Source: Betaproteobacteria bacterium (GTDB lineage: Bacteria > Pseudomonadota > Gammaproteobacteria > Burkholderiales > Rhodocyclaceae). From it: a stretch of 34,013 bases of DNA. The notes beneath the pieces were generated by a model. The model made no database searches, was not told where the DNA came from, and saw only the letters and a program-made list of their open reading frames with translations. Where the stretch lies: assembly GCA_009780885.1 (NCBI GenBank), contig WQZF01000023.1, positions 1 to 34,013 of the forward strand, written 5' to 3'. Positions 1 through 11,040 of the stretch are shown here, piece after piece (the first letter of the stretch is position 1; the number at the start of each line of letters is the position of its first letter). A program made the position numbers and the translations under genes.

Positions 1-153
1 CTGAATAAGTCGAGCGGTAAGTGTGCGCTGCGGATCGGGATGGGATGCAAGGCGCAAACCGCAGCCATAGCCGTCGCTATGGCGAGGATTTGCAACGCCG
101 CAGACCGCCCGACTCCGCAGATGCACGCGGCGCGGTGACTTGTTCAGGGTGTC
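1..153. repeat. Dispersed repeat family 1, copy 1 (left end cut by window)
   Basis: The stretch from CTGAATAAGTCGAGCGG to GACTTGTTCAGGG matches a second full copy at 29196-29356 almost base for base over most of its length, and a rearranged copy at 14613-14784. In the complete copies the ends are inverted repeats (GGATGCTCTGAATAAGTC and GACTTGTTCAGAGCATCC). The interior holds shared blocks such as GAGGATTTGCAACGCCGCAG and CTCCGCAGATGCACGCGG. There is no plausible coding content. It looks like a MITE or another non-autonomous element. From 154 to 328 I see no gene; that stretch is the upstream region of the SPOR-domain gene. Confidence 0.8.
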
Positions 154-255
154 CCAAGGCTTGTAATTGCAATAACCCTGCTCCAATGTATCGTTTCCGG
201 CCATTTCCGGGCGCTGGCTCCGGATTACTTCCCGAATAGCGTTGCCGCGCGCCGG

Positions 256-280
256 ATAATTACAGTAAGATTTAGAATGG
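256..280. repeat. Possible degenerate right end of AT-rich repeat family 2
   Basis: The sequence ATAATTACAGTAAGATTTAG resembles the right end shared by the AT-rich elements at 2644-2721 and 20745-20821 (ATTATTACAGTAATTTAGAA). No left end or CTACAGTAG core is visible upstream, so this would be a solo or decayed end. The similarity is short and may be chance. Confidence 0.3.
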
Positions 281-328
281 AATTACAGGTAGAACCTGAA
301 AACAAAGGGAAAAACAGGAAACAAAGCG

Positions 329-1219
329 ATGCCGGATAAACAATATCGGGGAAACGCGCCTTCCGCCGCGTCCGCTCAAAAGACGCCGCCGGAGAAGACG
401 CAAAATCCAGTGCAGGAAGAAGATGCCGGGTTGAAGCGACGGCTGATGCGGCATATGGCAATTGCCTTTGGCCTCATTGTCGTGCTGCTGGGCCTGCTTT
501 GGCTCTCCGAACGCTTCGGCGCTTCGACGGAAGAGACGGGGACGGATCAGCCGCATTTTGAAAAACCGGTGCCGGTGGGGAAGAAAACCCCCGCGCCGCA
601 GCCTGAGGTGAAACCCCAGCCTGAGCTTCCCACGCCTTCCGGCCAGACGCCTCCCGGGGAAGAGTCGCAGCCGCCGCAAATGCCTCCCGCGCCGCCTGCG
701 GCGCCGACGGAACAAGGCGCCTTTCCTGCGCATAAGGCCGGGATGGAAGCTTCCCATCCTGCCGAAAAGGAAACTTCGTCGAAGAAATCTTCCACATCGA
801 ACACGGCTTCTTCTTCGCAGACCGTGCCGCCGCCGCCACCGCCGAGCGTGGAGGCGCGACCGCAACTGCCTTCGGGTGGGGAGCGGCCTGCGGAGACGGG
901 AAAACCGGCCCGGCCTGTGCAGATGGCCGAGCCGGACAGGGCCGAGCCCGAAGCGAGCGCCGATCCGGCGCTGTTGCCTGCGAATCTGCGCACGGCCTCG
1001 GTGCGGCGGCCCACGGGTTACACCTTATCGGCGGGAACCTATCTGGACGCTGCGCAAGCGGAAGCCTTGCAGGTGGCGCTGACCAACCACGGCATCCCTT
1101 CCACGCTGGAAACCCGCGTTTCCATCGGTCCTTTCAAGACTCGCCAGGAAGCGGAAGCTGCGCGGCGCAAATTGAAGGCGCTGGGTATCGACGCGCCGGT
1201 CGTGGGGCCGGAAAAATAA
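329..1219 (+). CDS. SPOR-domain inner-membrane protein (FtsN/DedD-like layout)
   Basis: The 296-residue product has a cytoplasmic N-terminus, one transmembrane helix at about residues 41-60, a long Pro/Ala/Glu-rich periplasmic linker (about 70-225) and a C-terminal SPOR domain (about 228-296). SPOR domains bind septal peptidoglycan stripped of stem peptides, so a role in cell division or cell-wall remodelling is likely. The topology matches FtsN and DedD, but the linker is too low in complexity to say which. The ATG at 329 is preceded by AGGAAA at good spacing. The last 114 bp, which encode the end of the SPOR domain, are repeated at 1349-1462 behind a palindromic element. No convincing terminator separates the two copies. 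Confidence 0.85.
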   Translation: MPDKQYRGNAPSAASAQKTPPEKTQNPVQEEDAGLKRRLMRHMAIAFGLIVVLLGLLWLSERFGASTEETGTDQPHFEKPVPVGKKTPAPQPEVKPQPELPTPSGQTPPGEESQPPQMPPAPPAAPTEQGAFPAHKAGMEASHPAEKETSSKKSSTSNTASSSQTVPPPPPPSVEARPQLPSGGERPAETGKPARPVQMAEPDRAEPEASADPALLPANLRTASVRRPTGYTLSAGTYLDAAQAEALQVALTNHGIPSTLETRVSIGPFKTRQEAEAARRKLKALGIDAPVVGPEK

Positions 1220-1250
1220 AAAATAATTTTTTCCTCAAGCACTCAGGCCA

Positions 1251-1346
1251 TGTAGGATGGGTAGAGCGACAGCGAAACCCATCATTGACCCATCGCAGTT
1301 GGCTTGTAATAAACGATGGGTTTCGCTGCGCTCTACCCATCCTACA
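1251..1346. repeat. 96-bp palindromic MITE/REP-like element
   Basis: The ends TGTAGGATGGGTAGAGC and GCTCTACCCATCCTACA are perfect inverted repeats, and the inner part (GCGAAACCCATC / GATGGGTTTCGC) continues the stem around a short loop. Elements starting GTAGGATGGGTAGAGCG are, from general knowledge, widespread in proteobacterial intergenic regions. Here it separates the true 3' end of the SPOR gene from a duplicate of that end. It could fold into a long hairpin in the transcript. Confidence 0.85.
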
Positions 1347-1348
1347 TA

Positions 1349-1462
1349 CTGGAAACCCGTGTTTCCATCGGCCCTTTCAAGACTCGCCAGGAAGCGGAAG
1401 CTGCGCGGCGCAAATTGAAGGCGCTCGGCATCGACGCGCCGGTCGTGGGGCCGGAAAAATAA
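1349..1462 (+). pseudogene. Duplicated 3' end of the SPOR-domain gene
   Basis: These 114 bp repeat positions 1106-1219, including the stop codon, with only four mismatches. In the SPOR reading frame all four are third-position synonymous changes (CGC/CGT, GGT/GGC, CTG/CTC, GGT/GGC). The fragment has no start codon or ribosome site of its own and directly follows the palindromic element, so it is a gene remnant. It encodes the last 37 residues of the SPOR domain, from Leu-Glu-Thr-Arg to the C-terminus. Confidence 0.9.
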
Positions 1463-1504
1463 ATTACTCGGGAGGTTCCGGATTCTTTCCGGAAATCGTT
1501 GCGG

Positions 1505-2530
1505 CTATTCGTCCTGGCGCGAGAGCGCGTTGGAAAGCAGCCGGGCGGTGATATCCACGATTGGAATCACATGTTCGTAGGCCATGCGCGTGGGGCCGAT
1601 GACGCCGACCGAACCGACGACCTCGCCGTTGACCTCGTAGGGCGCGGTGATGACGCTGCATTCATTGAGCGGCATCAGGCCGGATTCGCCGCCGATGAAA
1701 ATCCGCACTCCGTCGGCGCGGTTGGAAATTTCCAGAAGTTGCATCAGGCCGGTGCGCCGCTCAAAAAGATCGAAAAGCTCGCGCAGGCGTTTCATGTTGG
1801 AAGAAAACTCGACCACTTCGAGCAGCCGGTTTTCCCCCGAAAGCACGAAAGCCTCGCCTGAAGGCGACAAGGCTTCGTTGCTTGCCGCCAGTGTGGCATT
1901 CATCAGCGCCCGCAATTCGGTACGCAAGCGCACCAATTCTTCCGAGAGGCGCTGCCGGATCTGCTCCAGATCGAGTCCGGCGCAATGTGCGTTGAGATAG
2001 TTGGCGGCGCTCACCAGTTCCGCTGGCGAATAAGAGTGTTCGGTCAGCAGGATGCGGTTCTGCACATCGCCGTCGGTGGTGACGATGATCAGCAGGATGC
2101 GTTTTTCGGAGAGATTGAGGAACTCGATCTGGCGGACTTTCGGCGCCGGATAGCGCGGCGTCAAAACGATTCCGGCGAAATGCGATAGCTGCGACAAGAG
2201 TTGCGAGGCGCTGTTGAGCAGTTCGCGTGGCCGCGCGCGATGCAGGCGGTCTTCCATCGTTTCGATCTTTTCCCGCTCCAGGGGCTGCACCGTCAGGAGG
2301 GTGTCGACGAACATGCGGTAGCCGCGCTGCGTGGGCACGCGACCGGCGGAAGTATGCGGGCTGGAGACGAAGCCCATGTCCTCCAGATCGGCCATGACGT
2401 TGCGGATCGTCGCTGGCGACAGATCCAGCCCGGAGAGTTTCGAGAGCGCGCGCGAACCTACCGGATGTCCTTCCGAGATGTAGTGTTCCACCAGTACCTT
2501 GAAGAGAATTCGGGAGCGTTCGTCGAGCAT
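1505..2530 (-). CDS. hrcA: Heat-inducible transcription repressor HrcA
   Basis: The 341-residue product matches HrcA in length and layout: an N-terminal winged helix (about 1-75, with the typical DLSPATIRNVMADLEDMGF and SAGRVPTQRGYR stretches) followed by the GAF-like and dimerisation domain ending in the VGVIGPTRMAYE motif. HrcA represses groE/dnaK-type heat-shock genes by binding CIRCE inverted repeats and depends on GroEL for activity. I find no CIRCE sequence (TTAGCACTC-N9-GAGTGCTAA) in its own upstream region or elsewhere in the window, so its targets lie outside. It is transcribed away from the EF-G-like gene; an AT-rich repeat sits in the shared upstream region. Confidence 0.96.
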   Translation of the reverse strand: MLDERSRILFKVLVEHYISEGHPVGSRALSKLSGLDLSPATIRNVMADLEDMGFVSSPHTSAGRVPTQRGYRMFVDTLLTVQPLEREKIETMEDRLHRARPRELLNSASQLLSQLSHFAGIVLTPRYPAPKVRQIEFLNLSEKRILLIIVTTDGDVQNRILLTEHSYSPAELVSAANYLNAHCAGLDLEQIRQRLSEELVRLRTELRALMNATLAASNEALSPSGEAFVLSGENRLLEVVEFSSNMKRLRELFDLFERRTGLMQLLEISNRADGVRIFIGGESGLMPLNECSVITAPYEVNGEVVGSVGVIGPTRMAYEHVIPIVDITARLLSNALSRQDE

Positions 2531-2643
2531 GGACGGATTTTATAGTGAGTTGCCGGAAAACCCTATCCATGGATTCTTTCTTGCGGTGCTTTTGCGCAGT
2601 GGCGCGTGGCGCAGCTCACCCTGCATTCCTTCAACCCCTGTAA

Positions 2644-2721
2644 ATTTTCTAAATTTACTTAAAGAATGTTTGGCTACAGTAGTAAATTTCAAATAATAAT
2701 TATTACAGTAATTTAGAAAAT
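2644..2721. repeat. AT-rich palindrome-ended repeat family 2, copy A
   Basis: This 78-bp AT-rich block starts ATTTTCTAAATT and ends AATTTAGAAAAT, a perfect 12-bp terminal inverted repeat. The middle holds GGCTACAGTAGTAAAT. Related elements of 77-78 bp lie at 10952-11028 and 20745-20821 with the same ends and the same CTACAGTAGT core in the same orientation. The low GC content stands out sharply. It lies in the hrcA/EF-G-like divergent region (2531-2948), in which I see no gene. Confidence 0.8.
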
Positions 2722-2948
2722 GTCCTTCGCAAAAACTCGAACTTTTCCGCGACGAATCCGGGGCGAGGTTCGAGTCGAGCTTGTCGGGCGTCACACGGCT
2801 TGCGTGCGCGTGGCGCGTGAAACTGCTCTAGAATGCTCAGTGACCGATCCTGCGGTACGGCACAAAAAGAATGCGGGAAAAACTCTCGCGGCGCCTGGAT
2901 TGCAGGGTTTCTCGATGATCACGAAGAATCACGATGGAGAAAGCGTTT

Positions 2949-4997
2949 ATGAGTACAACGGAAACTTCCAATCTGCGCAGCATCGCCCTGTTCGGACACG
3001 GCGGTGTTGGAAAAACGATGCTGGCCGAGGCGCTGCTTGCCGCGAGCGGAGCGATTCCCGCTATCGGCAGCGTCGAACGCGGCAGCACCGTCTGCGATTT
3101 CGATCCGCAGGAGCGCGCGATGGGGCATTCGCTCAATTCCGCGCTGGCGCGCTACGAATGGAAGGGCGCGCAAATACAGTTGATCGACACGCCGGGGTAC
3201 CCCGATTTTGCTGGCCAGACTATTCCCGCGCTGGCGGCGGTCGATACGGCGATGATCGTGATCAATGCCCAGACCGGAATCGAACTGACTGCCGAACGCA
3301 TGATGCGCCTGGCCGAAAAACGGGGATTGGCGCGGATGATCGTGATCAACAAGATCGACGCTGAAAACATCGACCTGCCGGGCCTGGTGGGGCAGATCCG
3401 CGATCGTTTCGGCAAGGAATGCCTGTTGCTCGATCTGCCCGCGCACGAAGCGCACGATGTCGTCGAAGTGTTTGAACACGATTCCGGCGACGCCGATTTT
3501 GATTCCGTTGCCGAAGCGCACCGGGCGCTGATCGACCAGATCGTCGAAGAAGACGAAAGCCTGCTCGCGCAGTATCTCGAAGACGGCGTCGACCCCAGCC
3601 CGGAAGCCCTGCACGCGCCGTTTGAAAAAGCCTTGCGCGAAGGGCACCTGATTCCGATCCTCTTTGTCTCCGCCAAAACCGGCGCGGGCATTCCGCAACT
3701 GCTCGATGTGCTCACCAATCTGGCGCCGAACCCGGCCGAAGGCAATCCGCCGCTGTTCCAGCGCGTCGATCCCGAAGGCAAGCCCAGTGAATTCAAGGCG
3801 CAGCCGGACCCGAATCTGCACGCCCTTGCCCATGTATTCAAAATCGCCGTCGATCCCTATATCGGCAAGATCAGCATCTTTACCGTGCATCAGGGCACCC
3901 TGAAAAAGGACATGCAACTCTTCATCGGAGAAGACCGGCGCTCCTTCAAGGTCGCGCATCTCTACCATGTCCAGGGCAAGGAATACATCGAAGTCGATGC
4001 GCTTGTCCCGGGTGAAATGGGCGCGATTTCCAAGGTCGACGAAATCGTTTTCGACAGCGTTCTGCACGACTCGCACGACGAGGACAATATCTTCCTGAAG
4101 CCGCTCGAATTCCCTGCGCCGATGCAGGGACTCTCGGTCGAAACGAAGAAGAGGGGCGACGAACAACGGCTCTTCGACATCCTCGGCAAGCTCGCGCTCG
4201 AAGACCCGTGTTTCGTCGTCGAGCGCCACCCCAGCACGAACGAAACCGTGATCCGTGGCCTTGGCGACATCCACCTGCGCGCCAAATTGCAGAGAATGCA
4301 GGATCAATACAAGCTCGAAGTCGAAACCCGCCCGCCGAGCATTCCCTACCGCGAGACGATCACGCGCAACGCCGAAACGACTTACCGGCACAAGAAACAA
4401 AGCGGCGGCGCCGGGCAGTTCGGCGAAGTCGCGCTGACCGTCGAACCGCTGCCGCGCGGCGGAGGCTTTGAATTCGTCGACTCGGTCAAGGGCGGCGCGA
4501 TTCCCGGCGTCTTCATGGCCGCAGTGGAAAAGGGCGTGCGGCAGGCGCTCTCGGATGGCGTCGTTGCCGGATTCCCGGTCGAGGACGTGCGCGTGACCGT
4601 CTTCGACGGCAAGACCCACCCGGTCGACGGCAAGGAAATCGCCTTCTTCACCGCCGGACGCAAGGCGACGATGAGCGCGATCCGCAACGCCTCGCCGATC
4701 GTGCTGGAACCGATCGTCGAAATCGAAATCGTCGCCCCCGACGAATCCATTGGCGACCTCTCGGGCGATCTTTCCGGCAAGCGCGGCCACGTCACCGGCA
4801 CCGACACGCGCAGCCGCAGCGTGACAGCCATCACTGGCCAGGTGCCGCTCGCCGAACTGAGCGACTACGGCTCGCGCCTCAAATCCCTGACCGCCGGTCG
4901 AGGCGCCTACACCGTCTCCTTCTCGCATTACGCTCCCGTGCCGCCGCAAGTTCAGCAGCATATGACGTCACAATACAAGGTGCAGGAAGAAGACTGA
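2949..4997 (+). CDS. Elongation factor G-like translational GTPase (EF-G paralogue)
   Basis: The 682-residue protein has the EF-G domain order: G domain, OB-type domain II, then domains III-V. Visible GTPase motifs are G1 GHGGVGKT (16-23), G2 Ser-Thr (47-48), G3 DTPGYPDF (80-87), G4 NKID (134-137) and G5 SAKTG (241-245). Domain IV contains the HKKQSGGAGQFGEV stretch typical of EF-G. Canonical EF-G has His in G3 (DTPGHVDF); here it is Tyr84, as seen in the divergent second EF-G group. It is therefore more likely a paralogue than the main translocase, and it is not in a rpsL-rpsG-fusA-tuf cluster. I chose the ATG at 2949 because GGAG lies about 9 bp upstream; an in-frame ATG at 2934 is possible. 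Confidence 0.9.
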   Translation: MSTTETSNLRSIALFGHGGVGKTMLAEALLAASGAIPAIGSVERGSTVCDFDPQERAMGHSLNSALARYEWKGAQIQLIDTPGYPDFAGQTIPALAAVDTAMIVINAQTGIELTAERMMRLAEKRGLARMIVINKIDAENIDLPGLVGQIRDRFGKECLLLDLPAHEAHDVVEVFEHDSGDADFDSVAEAHRALIDQIVEEDESLLAQYLEDGVDPSPEALHAPFEKALREGHLIPILFVSAKTGAGIPQLLDVLTNLAPNPAEGNPPLFQRVDPEGKPSEFKAQPDPNLHALAHVFKIAVDPYIGKISIFTVHQGTLKKDMQLFIGEDRRSFKVAHLYHVQGKEYIEVDALVPGEMGAISKVDEIVFDSVLHDSHDEDNIFLKPLEFPAPMQGLSVETKKRGDEQRLFDILGKLALEDPCFVVERHPSTNETVIRGLGDIHLRAKLQRMQDQYKLEVETRPPSIPYRETITRNAETTYRHKKQSGGAGQFGEVALTVEPLPRGGGFEFVDSVKGGAIPGVFMAAVEKGVRQALSDGVVAGFPVEDVRVTVFDGKTHPVDGKEIAFFTAGRKATMSAIRNASPIVLEPIVEIEIVAPDESIGDLSGDLSGKRGHVTGTDTRSRSVTAITGQVPLAELSDYGSRLKSLTAGRGAYTVSFSHYAPVPPQVQQHMTSQYKVQEED

Positions 4998-5020
4998 TCC
5001 GGTTTTTGCCGGCTTCAAGG

Positions 5021-5059
5021 AAAACGGGGAGTCTGCCGGTCGGTGGATTCCCCGTTTTT
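5021..5059 (+). terminator. Rho-independent terminator after the EF-G-like gene
   Basis: AAAACGGGGA and TCCCCGTTTTT form a stem around a GC-rich loop, ending in a T run 24-62 bp after the stop codon. The A run on the other side means it could also act on leftward transcription from the galU operon. Confidence 0.8.
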
Positions 5060-5184
5060 GCATGGTGTATTTCCTGGAAGGGCATGCAGGATGACGGGCA
5101 TGCTGAATGTATCTCGGGGGTTTGCAGGAGCGGAAATCCTTCCTCCGGCGCTGGAGCGGTTTTGATTCAAGTGGGTACACTTTG

Positions 5185-5224
5185 CCCCTCTCCCCCAGCC
5201 CCTCTCCCGCAAGCGGGCGAGGGG
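5185..5224. repeat. GC-rich palindromic intergenic repeat
   Basis: CCCCTCTCCCGC and GCGGGCGAGGGG form a near-perfect hairpin with a tiny loop, preceded by another CCCCTCTCCC run. From general knowledge this CCCCTCTCCC...GCGGGCGAGGGG type is a common REP-like sequence in proteobacterial intergenic regions. It lies just downstream of the methylthioinosine phosphorylase gene and may end its transcript. Otherwise 4998-5283 shows no gene. Confidence 0.65.
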
Positions 5225-5283
5225 AACTCCCACCGGCGCTTCGCGCCACCTCCCTCGAAGAGAGAGGCTTATGCAAACGTTCC

Positions 5284-6051
5284 CTACGAACCCCGATGGG
5301 CGTGCCCGGTGCGGGAGCTCACTGAAAGGCGCTCGATCAGGAGGCGGACTTTTTGCATTGCGCCGTGGAGGACGTTTTCCAGCGCGGCGAAATCAATCGC
5401 ATTCTTGCTGTTGCCGCGTCCGGCAGCGTGGTTGGCAACGACGTTGATTGCCGCGTAAGGGAGATCGAGTTCGCGCGCGAGTACGGCTTCCGGCATTCCG
5501 GTCATGCCGACGACATCCGCGCCGTCGCGTTCGAGGCGGTTGATTTCGGCGGCAGTTTCCAGGCGCGGCCCCTGCATGACGCCACAAACTCCTCCAACGT
5601 GGACGGAAATGCCGGCGGCGGCGGCGGAGTCGATCAGGCGCGTTCTCAACGCGCTGTCATACGGTTCGGTGAAATCGACATGGACGACCTTGCCGCCTTC
5701 GCTGTCGAAGAAGGTGGATTGGCGGCCCCAGGTGTAGTCGATGATCTGGTCCGGAATCACGAGGTCGCCCGGCTCGAAGCCGGGGCGGATGCCGCCGACC
5801 GAGGCCACCGAGACGATGGCATCGACCGGGACGCGGGAGAGCGCCCAGATGTTGGCGCGGTAGTTGACCTCGTGCGGCGGGATGGTATGCCCGTAGCCGT
5901 GCCGCGCGAGAAAGACCGCCGGGTGGCCGCAGATCTCGCCGAAGATGAGCGCGCCCGAAGGCGGGCCGTAGGGGGTGCGCGCGACTTCGCGATGCGATAC
6001 GTCGAGGCTGGAGAGTTGGGTCAGGCCGGTGCCGCCGATGATCGCGAGCAT
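5284..6051 (-). CDS. S-methyl-5'-thioinosine phosphorylase (MTAP/PNP family)
   Basis: The 255-residue protein is a family 2 nucleoside phosphorylase: IIGGTGLTQL at the N-terminus, FLARHG(Y)GH phosphate/nucleoside motif, PPHEVNYRAN, TQGPRLET-like MQGPRLETAAEI and the VGMTGMPEAVLAREL block. The sequence resembles Pseudomonas methylthioinosine phosphorylase (PA3004 type) more than classical MTAP. Such enzymes split methylthioinosine into hypoxanthine and methylthioribose-1-phosphate in polyamine by-product salvage. Its ATG abuts the hpt stop codon with no gap, so the two are translationally linked. That supports a hypoxanthine-producing enzyme next to the enzyme that uses hypoxanthine. Methylthioadenosine or guanosine as substrate cannot be excluded from sequence. 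Confidence 0.85.
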   Translation of the reverse strand: MLAIIGGTGLTQLSSLDVSHREVARTPYGPPSGALIFGEICGHPAVFLARHGYGHTIPPHEVNYRANIWALSRVPVDAIVSVASVGGIRPGFEPGDLVIPDQIIDYTWGRQSTFFDSEGGKVVHVDFTEPYDSALRTRLIDSAAAAGISVHVGGVCGVMQGPRLETAAEINRLERDGADVVGMTGMPEAVLARELDLPYAAINVVANHAAGRGNSKNAIDFAALENVLHGAMQKVRLLIERLSVSSRTGHAHRGS

Positions 6052-6624
6052 TTATTGTTGTCCTGCGGGGTCCCGGATGGCATAGATCGCCGGGAGGTTG
6101 CGCCAGATGCCATGAACATCCATGCCGAAGCCGAAGACGTAGCGGTTGGGAACCGTCAGCGCGACGAAATCGGCGCGCACCGGCTTTTCCGTGCCCTTGT
6201 CCTTGTTGGCGAACACGGCCATGTAGACGGCTTCCGCGCCCTGTTGCAGGAGGCGGTCGCGCACTGCCGCCAGCGTTACGCCTTCGTCGAGGATGTCGTC
6301 GACGACGAGGACGGTGCGGCCCTTGACCGAGATCCACGGCGCGGAACGCCAGGAAAGCGCGCCACCGGAGGTGTTCTGCCTGTAGCGGGTGACGTGCAGG
6401 TAGTCGAAGTCGAGCGGAAAGTTGAGCAGGGTCATCAGGCGTCCGGCAAAGGGCACGCCGCCGCTCATCACGCAAAGCAGGATCGGGTGCGTGTCCGCGA
6501 GTTTTCCGGTGATTTCCCCGGCCACGCGCCGTACTGCTTCGTCTACCGCTTCCGCCGGGTGGATCAACTCGGCGTTTTCAAGTATTTGGCGGGCTTCCCG
6601 CAGTCTTGTTTCCGGCATTTTCAT
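6052..6624 (-). CDS. hpt: Hypoxanthine(-guanine) phosphoribosyltransferase
   Basis: The 190-residue protein has the PRPP-binding signature [14 protein letters not shown] (about 105-118) and the early [13 protein letters not shown] loop (51-63) of type I phosphoribosyltransferases of the 6-oxopurine group. It should convert hypoxanthine or guanine plus PRPP to IMP or GMP. I chose the ATG at 6624 because it overlaps the galU stop in an ATGA arrangement, with GGAG just upstream; a second ATG two codons in is also possible. A longer upstream reading frame runs through galU out of frame and is not real. It sits in the middle of galU-hpt-methylthioinosine phosphorylase. Confidence 0.9.
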   Translation of the reverse strand: MKMPETRLREARQILENAELIHPAEAVDEAVRRVAGEITGKLADTHPILLCVMSGGVPFAGRLMTLLNFPLDFDYLHVTRYRQNTSGGALSWRSAPWISVKGRTVLVVDDILDEGVTLAAVRDRLLQQGAEAVYMAVFANKDKGTEKPVRADFVALTVPNRYVFGFGMDVHGIWRNLPAIYAIRDPAGQQ

Positions 6625-7493
6625 GTCTCCATTTTCTGCAAATATTCCGAAAACGCCTTCCCGACTTCCGGGTGGCGCTGTCCGAAGACGACGGTTGCCT
6701 TGAGATAGCCCAGTTTGGAACCGCAGTCGAAACGGGTGCCGCGATAACGGTAAGCCAATACCTGCTCTTCGGCAAGCAGCGCGGCGATGGCGTCGGTCAA
6801 CTGGATTTCGCCGCCGGAACCCGGCCTTGCCGTGCCCAGGTGATGAAAGATCCGTGGAGTCAGTATATAGCGCCCGACGACGCCCAGCGTCGAAGGCGCG
6901 TTTTCCGGCGATGGCTTTTCGACGATGGCGTTGATTTTTTCGAGGCGCTCGCCATACGGGGCGCTGGCGACGATGCCGTAGCTCCTGGTCGCTTCCCTGG
7001 GCACATCCTGCACGCCGAGCAGGGAACAGCCTTCGCGGACGAAGCATTCCGTCATTTGCTGCATCACCGGCGTTTCGGCGTCGAGCAGGTCGTCGGCGAG
7101 GATGACCGCAAAGGGTTCTTCCCGGATCACGGGCCGCGCGCGCAGCACCGCGTCGCCCAGTCCGAGTGGTTCGGCCTGCCGGATGTAGATGCAGTGCACG
7201 TTCCTGGGCAGCATCCGGCGTACTTCTTCGAGCATTTCGGTCTTGCCGTGGCGTTCGAGTTCGTTTTCCAGCTCGCCGGCCTTGTCGAAATGGTCTTCGA
7301 TCGCGCGCTTGGAACGCCCGGTGACGAAGATCATGTCGGTGATTCCGGCGGCGATGGCTTCCTCGACGGCGTACTGGATCAGCGGCTTGTCGACGATCGG
7401 CAGCATTTCCTTCGGGCTGGCCTTGGTCGCCGGCAGGAAGCGTGTGCCCAGGCCGGCGACGGGAAAGACAGCCTTGCGTATTCCTTTAAACAT
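6621..7493 (-). CDS. galU: UTP-glucose-1-phosphate uridylyltransferase
   Basis: The 290-residue protein starts [21 protein letters not shown], contains the nucleotide-binding [12 protein letters not shown] motif followed by [10 protein letters not shown], and continues through ILADDLL and [10 protein letters not shown], all typical of bacterial GalU. It makes UDP-glucose for cell-envelope and exopolysaccharide synthesis. The ATG at 7493 has GGAG at good spacing; a longer frame to 7544 would translate a dispersed repeat and is rejected. Its stop overlaps the start of hpt (ATGA). Confidence 0.95.
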   Translation of the reverse strand: MFKGIRKAVFPVAGLGTRFLPATKASPKEMLPIVDKPLIQYAVEEAIAAGITDMIFVTGRSKRAIEDHFDKAGELENELERHGKTEMLEEVRRMLPRNVHCIYIRQAEPLGLGDAVLRARPVIREEPFAVILADDLLDAETPVMQQMTECFVREGCSLLGVQDVPREATRSYGIVASAPYGERLEKINAIVEKPSPENAPSTLGVVGRYILTPRIFHHLGTARPGSGGEIQLTDAIAALLAEEQVLAYRYRGTRFDCGSKLGYLKATVVFGQRHPEVGKAFSEYLQKMET

Positions 7494-7504
7494 CGGATTC
7501 TCCT

Positions 7505-10904
<3,400 letters not shown>

Positions 10905-10951
10905 TTGGATTCGCCGCGCTTCAGAAGGTTTTTTGAGGTTTTTCCAGAATG

Positions 10952-11028
10952 ATTTTCTAAATTAGAAGAATTAAAGTCCGCTACAGTAGTGATTCTCAGT
11001 AATGAATTCTTTCGTTAATTTAGAAAAT
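10952..11028. repeat. AT-rich palindrome-ended repeat family 2, copy C
   Basis: The 77-bp block starts ATTTTCTAAATTAG and ends TTAATTTAGAAAAT, with CCGCTACAGTAGTG in the middle. The ends and core are the same as in copies at 2644 and 20745, while the sequence between them differs. It fills the gap between the smc stop and the zipA start inside an otherwise compact operon. Confidence 0.8.
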
Positions 11029-11040
11029 GCTTCAGGGGAT

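Noticed and set aside
2531-2948. CIRCE operator for HrcA autoregulation
   Set aside because: No TTAGCACTC/GAGTGCTAA inverted repeat is present; the palindromic AT-rich block has a different sequence and also occurs at unrelated loci.
2919-4961. 680-codon open frame antisense to the EF-G-like gene
   Set aside because: It mirrors the real gene, has no recognisable domain, and the sense frame carries all GTPase motifs.
10905-11040. attC/integron-type recombination site in the AT-rich element
   Set aside because: The element has inverted ends but no RYYYAAC/GTTRRRY core sites and no integrase or cassette structure nearby.
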